Shown piece by piece: positions 34,999-43,811 of a stretch of DNA of 64,000 nt. Both the position numbers and the translations under genes were made by a program. Source of the DNA: Streptomyces griseicoloratus (GTDB lineage Bacteria; Actinomycetota; Actinomycetes; Streptomycetales; Streptomycetaceae); NCBI RefSeq assembly GCF_014534645.1, contig NZ_JACVQF010000168.1, positions 178,375 to 242,374 on the forward strand. The letters run 5' to 3'. Within the stretch, counting starts at the first letter, position 1. Each line of letters begins with the position of its first letter. A model generated the notes under the pieces. It did no database searches. It was not told where the DNA came from and was given only the letters and a program-made list of their open reading frames with translations.

Positions 34999-35189
34999 GA
35001 ACACCGACGCCTCGACCGGTCACCTCTGCTCCGCACGACCCCGCTCCGGACATCCCCGCCCACACGGCCAACACCCGATCACCGCGGCGGCACACCGACG
35101 AACTCCGTCACGACAGCGCGACTACGCAACGAGCCTGAGAACACCGACAGCTCGGTCGGTCACCTCTGCTCCGCACGACCCCGGTCCGG
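34984..35189. repeat. Imperfect 66-bp direct repeat around the transketolase stop codon
   Basis: 34984-35049 and 35124-35189 are about 90 percent identical (about six differences), 140 bp apart. The first copy includes the last codons and stop of the transketolase C-terminal gene. The DNA just before the second copy (CACCGACGAACTCCGTCAC) also resembles coding DNA before the first (CACCGACTTCGTCAC), so a larger tandem duplication of the gene end, now decaying, is likely. Confidence 0.85.
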
Positions 35190-35207
35190 GCCGGTGGCTC
35201 CGGCCGG

Positions 35208-36530
35208 TCAGGTGTGCTCCGCGCGGGTCCGGGCGGAGGGCGTCGTCCGGTCGGGGCCGGACGGGGTCGTGTCGGCGCGCACCAGGCCGCGCACCGCGGG
35301 TATGGCGAGCAGCGCGGTGCAGACGACGAAGCTCATCGCCCCCGCGACGAGCAGCACGTGGTCGGCGCCGAGGGCCGAGGCGGCCGGGCCCGCGAGGGCC
35401 TGGCCGACGGGCATCATGGCGAGGGAGCCCGCCACGTCGTAGGCGTGGATGCGGTTGAGGACGTCGGCCGGCACCTGGGTCTGCACGCTGGTCGCCCACA
35501 TCACGCCCCAGAACGACATCCCGGCCCCGGCGACGGCCGCTCCGGCCGCCATGACGGGCACGTCGAGTCCGGCTCCGACGCTCGCCGGGAAGGCGGCGAA
35601 CCCGAACAGGGCGATCGCGCCGGCGCGGAGCATGCGGCGCGGCCGCAGCCGCAGCGCGAGGAGTCCGCCGACGACGGTGCCGGCCCCGAGGGCGGAGTTG
35701 ACCAGGCCGTAGGCGCGCGGGCCGTGCTGCTGCACCACCTCGGTCGCCACCAGGGGGACGGTCGGGCCCCAGACGGCGATCATGTAGATGCACCAGACGG
35801 CGATGACACCCCACAGCCAGGTGCGGGAGCGGAACTCCCGCCATCCCTCCACCAGATCGGCGCGGAAGGCCTTGGAGCCGCGGCCGGCGGCGCGGCTCGC
35901 CGGCGCCGGTGAGGGCGGCAGCCGCAGCAGCACCAGGCACAGGGCGCTCACCGCGTACGTGGCGGCGTGGGCGGCGAAGACTCCGCCGGGCGAGGCGAAT
36001 CCGACGAGCAGGCCGGCGACGGCGGGGCCCGCGAGCTGGGCGGCGGACTCCGCGACGCGTATGGCACCGTTGGCGCCCTGGATGTCGGAGGCGAGCCGGG
36101 GCACGGTGCTGGCGACACCGGGCTGGAAGACGGCGCCCGCGACACCGTTGACGAAGCCGATCGCGCAGATCTGCCACAGCACGACGTGTCCGGAGAAGAA
36201 GAGCGCGGCGGTCAGGGCCTGGGTGCCGAGCCGCACCAGGTCGGCGCCGATCATCAGCTTGCGGGTGCTGAAGCGGTCGGCGAGGACTCCGCCGAACACC
36301 ACGAGACCGGCGAAGGCGGCGGCCGTCGCGGCCATGGCGAGGCCGACCGCGCCCGCTCCGTACCCGTGCTGGAGCAGGCCGGCGGCGAGGGCGACGGGCA
36401 GCATGGTGTCGCCGAGCCGGGCGACGGCCCGCGCGACGAAGAAGAGCGCGAAGTCCCGCGACCAGACGGGCCGTGCCCCTTCCCGCTGTGCCGTCCTCCG
36501 CTGCGAGGACTGCGATGACGTCCCGGCCAT
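35208..36530 (-). CDS. MFS transporter
   Basis: 440-residue membrane protein with about ten to twelve hydrophobic segments. It has the enterobactin-exporter-like start WSRDFALFFVARAVARLGDTMLPVALAAG and the loop 2-3 motif GGVLADRFSTRKLMIGADLVR (about residues 75-95). Substrates of this subfamily are mostly drugs or siderophores; none can be assigned here. The start at ATG 36530 is preceded by GGGGAG. The open frame continues far upstream but over unrelated sequence. Confidence 0.87.
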   Translation of the reverse strand: MAGTSSQSSQRRTAQREGARPVWSRDFALFFVARAVARLGDTMLPVALAAGLLQHGYGAGAVGLAMAATAAAFAGLVVFGGVLADRFSTRKLMIGADLVRLGTQALTAALFFSGHVVLWQICAIGFVNGVAGAVFQPGVASTVPRLASDIQGANGAIRVAESAAQLAGPAVAGLLVGFASPGGVFAAHAATYAVSALCLVLLRLPPSPAPASRAAGRGSKAFRADLVEGWREFRSRTWLWGVIAVWCIYMIAVWGPTVPLVATEVVQQHGPRAYGLVNSALGAGTVVGGLLALRLRPRRMLRAGAIALFGFAAFPASVGAGLDVPVMAAGAAVAGAGMSFWGVMWATSVQTQVPADVLNRIHAYDVAGSLAMMPVGQALAGPAASALGADHVLLVAGAMSFVVCTALLAIPAVRGLVRADTTPSGPDRTTPSARTRAEHT

Positions 36531-36669
36531 CCCGCGCGCTCCCCTCCCCGGCCGGTCCCCACCGGCCCGCGTGATCCCCGCCCACGGCAGCCGGAGCCCC
36601 CCTCCGGCCCCGGCTGCCACGCATGCCTCCGGATCATGCCACGGGGCACTGACAACGCCCGAGGGGTTT

Positions 36670-37029
36670 TCAGCCCGCGGCCGGCAGTCCCAGCCGGGGA
36701 TGGGCCTCCAGCAGCCGGGGCGGGGCCGCCTGGCGCCAGGAGTCGGCGAGGATGTCGCGCAGCTCGTCCTCGCCGTCGAGGGCCGCGAGCCGGGCCCGCA
36801 CCCACGCGAACTGGGCCTCGTGACCGGCGATCCAGAACTTCTCCGGCTCGGCGAGCACCAGTTCGTCGCGCTCCTCCTTCGGGCAGCGCACGGCGATGGA
36901 CGTCTCGTCCTCGGGCAGCGTGGCGAACATCTTCCCGGCGACCCGGAACGTGGGCATGCTCCAGGCGATCTTCTCCGTCGTGTCCGGCAGGGACAGGGCG
37001 ATTCGGCGTACGTCTTCTGCATCCGGCAT
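36670..37029 (-). CDS. MmcQ/YjbR-family protein
   Basis: 119-residue protein of the MmcQ/YjbR DNA-binding fold (double-wing CyaY-like). Typical segments are DVRRIALSLPDTTEKIAWSMPTFRVAGKMFATL and EKFWIAGHEAQFAWVRARLAAL. Function is unknown; members are assumed to bind DNA. The ATG at 37029 (MPDAEDVRR) is at the family start. It lies 50 bases after the acetyltransferase stop on the same strand. Confidence 0.88.
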   Translation of the reverse strand: MPDAEDVRRIALSLPDTTEKIAWSMPTFRVAGKMFATLPEDETSIAVRCPKEERDELVLAEPEKFWIAGHEAQFAWVRARLAALDGEDELRDILADSWRQAAPPRLLEAHPRLGLPAAG

Positions 37030-37079
37030 GTCTGGCACCGTAGCCGCTGCCACTGACAACGACCCGCCGGCACCGACGA

Positions 37080-37613
37080 TCACCGGTCGGCCGGGCCGGC
37101 TCCGATCCGCTTGAAGTACAGGGTCGTCGGCCGCAGCGCGCCGGCCGGGTTCGCCGCGTAGTCGGGGATCTCCCCCGCGCGGGTCCAGCCGGCGGTGCGG
37201 TAGAGGTGTTCGGCGGGGCTGCCGGTCTCGGTGTCCAGGTGGAGCAGGGTGATGCCGGCGTCCGCGGCGGCCCGCTCGGCGGTGGTGAGGAGCCTGCGGC
37301 CGAGCCCCCGGCCGCGGGACTCGCGTCCCACCATCAGCTTGACGAGTTCGGCGCGGTGGCGGCTGTTGGGTTTGTCGGGCAGGGCGAGGCTGACGGTCCC
37401 GGTCACCCGCTCCCCCTCGCGCGCCACCCATACGGCGAGCTCTCCGGCGGCCACGGCGGCGGCGCGCCCCCGCCACCAGGCGACGGCCTCCGCCCGGTCG
37501 AGCGGTGCGAGGAAGCCGACGGAGGCGCCGCCGTCCACGGTGTCGGTCAGCAGGTCGGCCAGCTGCTCCACCAGGGCGGTCAGCCGGACGTCGTCGAGGC
37601 GGGTCACGGTCAC
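37080..37613 (-). CDS. GNAT-family N-acetyltransferase
   Basis: 177-residue acetyltransferase. The acetyl-CoA pyrophosphate loop is RESRGRGLGRRLL (near residue 112), preceded by the strand ELVKLMVG and followed by ITLLHLDTETGSPAEHLYRTAGW, the usual GNAT C-terminal pattern. Substrate unknown. The GTG at 37613 overlaps the stop of the XRE-cupin regulator gene (GTGA), so the two are translationally coupled and the regulator may govern the enzyme. Confidence 0.88.
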   Translation of the reverse strand: MTVTRLDDVRLTALVEQLADLLTDTVDGGASVGFLAPLDRAEAVAWWRGRAAAVAAGELAVWVAREGERVTGTVSLALPDKPNSRHRAELVKLMVGRESRGRGLGRRLLTTAERAAADAGITLLHLDTETGSPAEHLYRTAGWTRAGEIPDYAANPAGALRPTTLYFKRIGAGPADR

Positions 37614-38224
37614 GGCAGCACCACCGCCAGCGCGTACCGCACGGCCCCGGGCCCGGCGCAGCGGAACCGGGTCGGCCCCCAGACCCGCAGTCGCAGGCAG
37701 TCGCCGGTGCCGAGGTGGTGCTCGACGTCCTGTGCCGTCACCTCCAGGGCGCCCTCCAGGACCCAGATGTGCTGCTCCAGGCCGGGCACGGGCGGCCGGT
37801 CGTAGGTGATGTCGGCGCCCGCCGCGAGGCGTCCCTCGACGAGTTCGCCGCGCAGCCCGGCGTGCGGCGGCGACACCGAGCGCCGTACGAATCCGGCGGC
37901 CCGGTCCTCCCACACCGGCTGCTCGTCGGCCCGCACCAGCAGCGCGGGTTCCGCCTCGACCTCGCTGAGCAGCCGCGACATGGTCCGTCCGTAGACCGCG
38001 CACAGGCGGTTGAGGAGGGAAGCGGTGGGGCTGATCTCCGCCCGCTCGGCCCGGGAGAGGGTGGAGCGGCTGACCCCGCTGCGCTCGGCCAGTTCACCGA
38101 GCGACCAGCCGCGTTCGGCCCGCAGTTCGGCCAGGCGGGCGGCGAGCCGGGCGTCGACGGGGTCCGGACCGGCGCCGGGTGCGCTCCCGGCCCCGGCCGC
38201 CGTCTCGTCGGAAGTCTGTGTCAC
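37610..38224 (-). CDS. XRE-family regulator with C-terminal cupin
   Basis: 204-residue protein: an N-terminal helix-turn-helix RGWSLGELAERSGVSRSTLSRAERAEISPTASLLNRL (about residues 38-74) and a cupin sensor domain (PVPGLEQHIWVLEGALEVTAQDVEHHLGTGDCLRLRVW). The GTG at 38224 is preferred. An in-frame ATG at 38257 would place the operator inside the coding region and add a rare TTA codon. No ribosome binding site precedes the GTG, which fits a leaderless message with -10 TAGCAT 7 bases before. Two matching palindromes immediately upstream suggest autoregulation. Confidence 0.87.
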   Translation of the reverse strand: MTQTSDETAAGAGSAPGAGPDPVDARLAARLAELRAERGWSLGELAERSGVSRSTLSRAERAEISPTASLLNRLCAVYGRTMSRLLSEVEAEPALLVRADEQPVWEDRAAGFVRRSVSPPHAGLRGELVEGRLAAGADITYDRPPVPGLEQHIWVLEGALEVTAQDVEHHLGTGDCLRLRVWGPTRFRCAGPGAVRYALAVVLP

Positions 38225-38228
38225 ATCC

Positions 38229-38260
38229 GGGATGCTATCCCATAAGTGGGATGACATCCC
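38229..38260. promoter_or_regulatory. Twin operator GGGAT-N3-ATCCC upstream of the XRE-cupin gene
   Basis: GGGATGCTATCCC (38229-38241) and GGGATGACATCCC (38248-38260) are perfect inverted repeats with the same arms and centres 19 bp apart, beginning 5 bases upstream of the GTG start. Between them ATCCCATAAGTGGGAT forms a further dyad. Such close spacing suggests cooperative binding of the autoregulator. Confidence 0.75.
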
Positions 38261-38295
38261 AGATCCGGGACGCGGGGATGCGGGACGGTCCCGTC

Positions 38296-39198
38296 TCAGC
38301 GCTCGGCGGCCGACTCCAGCGCGTCCAGCACCGGGCGGATCAGCGGATGCCCCTCGGCTCCCCGGCGTACGGCGGCGAAGACCCGCCGGGTGGGCGCGAC
38401 CCCGTCGACCGGGCGGACCACCACACCGGTCAGGTCCATGCCGCGCAGGGCCGAGCGCGGCACGAGGGCCACGCCCGCGTCGGCCGAGGCCAGTGCCACC
38501 ACCGCCCGGAAGTCGTCCGAGGAGTGCTCCAGCCGGGGCTGGAAACCGGCGCTCTCGCAGGCCAGGACCACCACGTCGTGGCACGGGTTGCCGGGGTAGG
38601 GGCCGATCCAGGTGTCCTTGGCCAGCTCGGCCAGCGGCACCTCGTCGGCGTCGGCGAGACGGTGGGCGACCGGCACGACCGCGTCGAACGGCTCGGCGTA
38701 CAGCGGTACGTGGGTCAGCCGCGGGTCGTCGGCGGGCGGTGCCCCGCGGTACTCGACGGCCACCGCCACGTCGACCTGCCGGTCCAGCACCATCGGCAGG
38801 CTGGCGTCGCCCTCGGCGTCCTGGACGCGGATGCGGATGCCGGGCGCGGTCCCGGCGAGGCGGGCCACCGCGGGCGCCACGACCAGGGCGATGCCGGTCG
38901 CGAAGGAGGCGACGGTGACCGTGCCCGCCTCGCCCGAGCCGTACGCGGCCAGCTCGGCCTCGGCCCGCTCCAGCTGGGCGAGGACGGCGTTGGTGTGGCT
39001 GAGCAGGATCTCGCCGGCCGGGGTCAGCCGTACGCCCTTGGCGCCGCGCTCGACCAGGCGGTGGCCGGTCTCCTGCTCCAGGGCGGTCAGCTGCTGGGAG
39101 ACCGCCGAGGGCGTGAGGTACAGCGCGGCGGCAGCCGCCGTCACCGTACGGTGGTCGGCCACCGCCCGGAGGATGTGGAGCCGCCGCGCCTCGATCAC
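38296..39198 (-). CDS. LysR-family transcriptional regulator
   Basis: 300-residue LysR protein. The N-terminal helix-turn-helix HILRAVADHRTVTAAAAALYLTPSAVSQQLTALEQETGHRLVER occupies about residues 8-51, followed by the effector-binding domain (GTVTVASFATGIALVVAPAVARLAG..., ADAGVALVPRSAL). It lies 18 bases downstream of kbl on the same strand, so it is probably the third gene of the tdh-kbl transcript and may sense threonine, glycine or a related signal; this is inferred from position only. Confidence 0.9.
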   Translation of the reverse strand: MIEARRLHILRAVADHRTVTAAAAALYLTPSAVSQQLTALEQETGHRLVERGAKGVRLTPAGEILLSHTNAVLAQLERAEAELAAYGSGEAGTVTVASFATGIALVVAPAVARLAGTAPGIRIRVQDAEGDASLPMVLDRQVDVAVAVEYRGAPPADDPRLTHVPLYAEPFDAVVPVAHRLADADEVPLAELAKDTWIGPYPGNPCHDVVVLACESAGFQPRLEHSSDDFRAVVALASADAGVALVPRSALRGMDLTGVVVRPVDGVAPTRRVFAAVRRGAEGHPLIRPVLDALESAAER

Positions 39199-39216
39199 GG
39201 GATCGATTCTCTCAGG

Positions 39217-40410
<1,194 letters not shown>

Positions 40411-40438
40411 GGGATTAGCTCCTAGGGATGCAGATGAC

Positions 40439-41467
40439 TTACGCGGTCCAGTCGAGGATGACCTTGCCGCCCTTGCCGCTCGCCGCGTCGGCGAACGCCG
40501 CCTCGAAGTCGCGGTGGCCGTAGCGGCCGGTGATCACGGGGGCGAGGTCGAGCCCGCCCTCCAGCAGCACCGACATCGCGTACCAGGTCTCGAACATCTC
40601 GCGGCCGTAGATGCCCTTGATGGTGATCATCGAGGTGACGATCCGGGCCCAGTCGACCGGGAACTCCTCGGACGGCAGGCCGAGCATCGCGATCCGGCCG
40701 CCATGCGTCATGTTGGCGATCATGTCGCGCATCGCCTCGGGGCGGCCGGACATCTCCAGGCCGATGTCGAAGCCCTCGCGCAGGCCCAGCTCCCGCTGGC
40801 CGTCGGCGATCGAGGCCCGCGACACGTTCAGCGCGAGGCTCGCGCCGACCTTGCGGGCCAGCTCCAGGCGTTCCTCGCTGACGTCGGTGACCACGACGTT
40901 GCGCGCCCCGGCGTGCCGGGCGACGGCGGCGGCCATCAGCCCGATCGGGCCGGCGCCCGTGACGAGCACGTCCTCGCCGACCAGCGGGAAGGACAGGGCG
41001 GTGTGCACGGCGTTGCCGAACGGGTCGAAGATCGCGGCGATGTCGAGGTCGACGGGGACGCGGTGCACCCAGACGTTGGACGCGGGCAGGGCGACGTACT
41101 CGGCGAACGCCCCGTCCCGGCCGACGCCGAGCCCGACCGTGGCCCGGCACAGGTGCCGCCGTCCGGCCAGGCAGTTGCGGCACTTTCCGCACACCAGGTG
41201 GCCCTCGCCGCTGACCCGGTCGCCCACCGTGACGTCGGTGACGTCCCGGCCGGTCTCGACGACCTCGCCGACGAACTCGTGCCCGACGACCAGCGGGGTG
41301 CGGATGGCCTGCTGCGCCCATCCGTCCCAGTTCCGGATGTGCAGGTCGGTGCCGCAGATACCGGTGCGCAGCACCTTGATGAGGACGTCGCCGGGTCCGA
41401 CGGCGGGCTCGGGGACGTCCGCGAGCCACAGCCCGGGCTCCGCCTTCTCCTTGACCAGCGCCTTCAA
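40439..41467 (-). CDS. tdh: L-threonine 3-dehydrogenase
   Basis: 342-residue zinc-dependent medium-chain dehydrogenase oxidising threonine to 2-amino-3-ketobutyrate. The catalytic zinc region is [12 protein letters not shown] then [10 protein letters not shown]; the structural zinc site has [15 protein letters not shown]; the NAD fold is [21 protein letters not shown]. The start is TTG at 41467 ([15 protein letters not shown]), where the family begins, with AGGAG 9 bases upstream; the frame is open further up over non-conserved sequence. It heads the tdh-kbl-lysR set. Confidence 0.93.
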   Translation of the reverse strand: MKALVKEKAEPGLWLADVPEPAVGPGDVLIKVLRTGICGTDLHIRNWDGWAQQAIRTPLVVGHEFVGEVVETGRDVTDVTVGDRVSGEGHLVCGKCRNCLAGRRHLCRATVGLGVGRDGAFAEYVALPASNVWVHRVPVDLDIAAIFDPFGNAVHTALSFPLVGEDVLVTGAGPIGLMAAAVARHAGARNVVVTDVSEERLELARKVGASLALNVSRASIADGQRELGLREGFDIGLEMSGRPEAMRDMIANMTHGGRIAMLGLPSEEFPVDWARIVTSMITIKGIYGREMFETWYAMSVLLEGGLDLAPVITGRYGHRDFEAAFADAASGKGGKVILDWTA

Positions 41468-41651
41468 CGCTACGGCTCCTGACGGTGTGATCCCGGCGCC
41501 GGGCATGCCGAAGCGGCCCGCGTCCGGGGAGGGGAGGGGAATCGCACTGCAATCTGCCGTACGACCCCGTCCCCGGTCCATCGAGCTTTTCTTAAGCGCG
41601 GTCGCAGCTTTCCTTCACGCCGTTCGCGCGGGCCGGGCCGGTCGCGGCTGC

Positions 41652-42227
41652 TCAGGGCGGGAGCCCGTCCTCCGCGCTGCGTTCGAGTCGCCGCACCAGG
41701 TCCGCCGCCGTCGACTTGATGGTCTCCAGCCCGGCCCTCCCCCACGTCCGCGGCCGCACGTCGGCGGCGGCCACCGTGCCCAGCACGGTCCCGGTGCTGT
41801 CGATGAGCGGTGCGCCCAGGTAGGAGCGGATGCCGAACTCGTCGACGACGGGGTTGCCCGCGAACCGGGGGTAGTCCCGTACGTCCTCCAGCACCAGTGC
41901 CTTGCGCCGGACCACGACATGGGGGCAGAAGCCGTGGTCGCGGGGCTGGACCCGGCCGTACTCGGGGATGGAGCCGTCGCCGCGCGTGACCGGCGCGACC
42001 TCGGGCACGTGCAGGCCCGCGAAGAACTGCCCGTTCTCGACAAGGAAGTTGACCATGGCGTACGGCGCCTGGGCGTACCCGGCGAGGTGGTTCGCGAAGG
42101 TGTCGAGGGAGGGCTCCGGGCGTTCCCCGAGGCCGAGCCGGCGCAGCCGTCGCACCCGGGCCGGGGCCTCCCGGTCCTCGGGCGTGAGCAGCAGACGTCC
42201 GACCGGGCGCGGCGGGTCGTAGCTCAT
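41652..42227 (-). CDS. GAF-domain protein of the conservon
   Basis: 191-residue cytoplasmic protein consisting of one GAF domain: PYAMVNFLVENGQFFAGLHV, HGFCPHVVVRRKALVLEDVRDYPRFAGNPVV and IRSYLGAPLIDSTGTVLGTVAAADVRPR. GAF domains sense small molecules or bind heme. It is the last gene of the conservon run, 61 bases after the GTPase gene, and probably provides a sensory or effector function for that complex. Partner and ligand are unknown. Confidence 0.87.
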   Translation of the reverse strand: MSYDPPRPVGRLLLTPEDREAPARVRRLRRLGLGERPEPSLDTFANHLAGYAQAPYAMVNFLVENGQFFAGLHVPEVAPVTRGDGSIPEYGRVQPRDHGFCPHVVVRRKALVLEDVRDYPRFAGNPVVDEFGIRSYLGAPLIDSTGTVLGTVAAADVRPRTWGRAGLETIKSTAADLVRRLERSAEDGLPP

Positions 42228-42288
42228 GGGCGGGCTCCGTCGCTGTGGGCGTGCGTCATGTGCGGCTCCGTGGCGGTGTGGGCGGGGG

Positions 42289-42945
42289 TCACCTGTGGGC
42301 GCCGTGTCCCGTCGCGGGGGCGGCCGGCGTGTGGGCGATCAGGTGGCGTACGAGGGTCAGCAGGGTCTGCACGCCGGAGCTGGAGATCCGGGCGTCGCAG
42401 CGCACGACGGGGATCTCCGGCGGGAGGTCGATGGCGGCGCGCACCTCCTCGGGGTCGTAGCGGTGGGCGCCGTCGAACTCGTTGACCGCGACGATGAATC
42501 CGAGGCCGCGTTCCTCGAAGAAGTCGACGGCCGCGAAGGACTCCTCCAGCCTGCGTGTGTCGGCGATGATCACCGCGCCGAGCGCGCCCTCGCACAGCTC
42601 GTCCCACATGAACCAGAACCGCTCCTGGCCGGGCGTGCCGAACAGGTACAGCACGTGTTCCCGGTCGATGGTGATGCGGCCGAAGTCCATGGCCACGGTG
42701 GTCTCGAGCTTGTTCTCGATCCCGTCGAGGTTGTCGGTGGCGGCGCTGACGGTGGTGAGCAGTTCCTCCGTGCTGAGCGGCGCGATCTCGCTGACCGCGC
42801 CGACGAAGGTCGTCTTGCCCACGCCGAACCCGCCCGCCACCAGGATCTTCAGGGCGGTGGGGAACGGGTCGGTGCCGTCGTCGTGGCCGGGTCCGTCGGG
42901 GTGGGCGGATCCGTGGCCGTAGTCAGAGCTGTCGTCGTAGTCCAT
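42289..42945 (-). CDS. Conservon GTPase (CvnD type)
   Basis: 218-residue small GTP-binding protein. P-loop GGFGVGKTTFVGAVSE (near residue 38), switch II region FGTPGQERFWFMWDEL (near 102) and the base-recognition motif VNEFDGAHRYD in place of NKxD. The N terminus is Asp/Gly/His-rich and disordered. In conservons this protein cycles with the roadblock and DUF742 partners at the membrane kinase. It overlaps the DUF742 gene by 23 bases. Confidence 0.92.
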   Translation of the reverse strand: MDYDDSSDYGHGSAHPDGPGHDDGTDPFPTALKILVAGGFGVGKTTFVGAVSEIAPLSTEELLTTVSAATDNLDGIENKLETTVAMDFGRITIDREHVLYLFGTPGQERFWFMWDELCEGALGAVIIADTRRLEESFAAVDFFEERGLGFIVAVNEFDGAHRYDPEEVRAAIDLPPEIPVVRCDARISSSGVQTLLTLVRHLIAHTPAAPATGHGAHR

Positions 42946-43300
42946 CGAGCACTGCCTCCAGAAGGGCCCGGTCCGTGGGGTTGTGGTGGAACGCGGGGGG
43001 CTTGGTGGTCAGCGCCCCGCAGTCGACGAGGTCCGACAGCAGCACCTTGGTGACCGCCACCGGCAGCCTCAGATGGGCGGCGACCTCGGCGACCGGGACG
43101 GGCGCGCGGCACAGGTCGAGCGCCTGCGCGTGCTCGGGGCCGAGGTAGCCGAGGGTGGTGGCCCCGGTGGCCATCACCTGGGACATCAGGTCGAGCGCGA
43201 CGGTGGGCCGGGTCCGGCCGTTGCTGACGGTGAAGGGGCGCACCAGCCGGCCGGCCGCGTCGTCGAGCCAGGGCCCGTCCCCGGCCGCGGCCGCCCTCAA
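42923..43300 (-). CDS. Conservon DUF742 protein (CvnC type)
   Basis: 125-residue winged-helix-like DUF742 protein: RLVRPFTVSNGRTRPTVALDLMSQV, then a C-terminal PVAVTKVLLSDLVDCGALTTKPPAF helix-wing region. It acts with the kinase, roadblock and GTPase in a membrane-associated heterocomplex known from Streptomyces conservons. It shares four bases with the roadblock gene before it and 23 with the GTPase gene after it. Confidence 0.92.
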   Translation of the reverse strand: MRAAAAGDGPWLDDAAGRLVRPFTVSNGRTRPTVALDLMSQVMATGATTLGYLGPEHAQALDLCRAPVPVAEVAAHLRLPVAVTKVLLSDLVDCGALTTKPPAFHHNPTDRALLEAVLDGLRRQL

Positions 43301-43731
43301 GGCCTCATCGCCGGGGGTTCGACGGCGTGTTGCCGGGGCGCGGTGACCAGGTAGGGGCGGACGCTCTTGACCAGCATCGCCATCTCGTAGCCGAGCACGG
43401 CCGCGTCGGCCTCCCGGCCGGCGAGGACGGCGAGGCAGGTGCCGGAGCCCGCGGTGGTCACGAACAGCAGGGTCGAGTCGAGTTCGACGACGACCTGCCG
43501 CACCTCCCCGCCGTCGCCGAAGCGGACGCCGGCGCTGCGGCCGAGGGAGTACAGGCCGGAGGCCAGGGCCGCCATGTGGTCGGCGCTGTCCGGGTCGAGG
43601 CCGTGGACGGACTTCACCAGCCCGTCGCAGGACAGGAGGACGGCGCTCGTGGTGTGCGGTACCCGTTGCACGAGGCCGCTCATCAGCCAGTCGAGGTCGG
43701 ATACATGGGCGGTCGGCGCGTCGCTCGCCAT
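43297..43731 (-). CDS. Conservon roadblock/LC7 protein (CvnB type)
   Basis: 144-residue roadblock/LC7 protein (DLDWLMSGLVQRVPHTTSAVLLSCDGLVKSVHGLDPDSADHMAALASGLYSLGRSAG...), a likely regulator of the conservon GTPase. Two starts are possible: ATG 43815 overlaps the kinase stop (ATGA) but adds a low-complexity N terminus, whereas ATG 43731 has AAGGAG 10 bases upstream and matches the family start; the latter is used. Confidence 0.9.
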   Translation of the reverse strand: MASDAPTAHVSDLDWLMSGLVQRVPHTTSAVLLSCDGLVKSVHGLDPDSADHMAALASGLYSLGRSAGVRFGDGGEVRQVVVELDSTLLFVTTAGSGTCLAVLAGREADAAVLGYEMAMLVKSVRPYLVTAPRQHAVEPPAMRP

Positions 43732-43811
43732 GGTGGATCGACTCCTTGGGGTACGAAGGTCTGCGCGAGCGCAGGTCGTGGGGGTGAGGGTGGGGGCGGG
43801 AGCGGGGGTGG

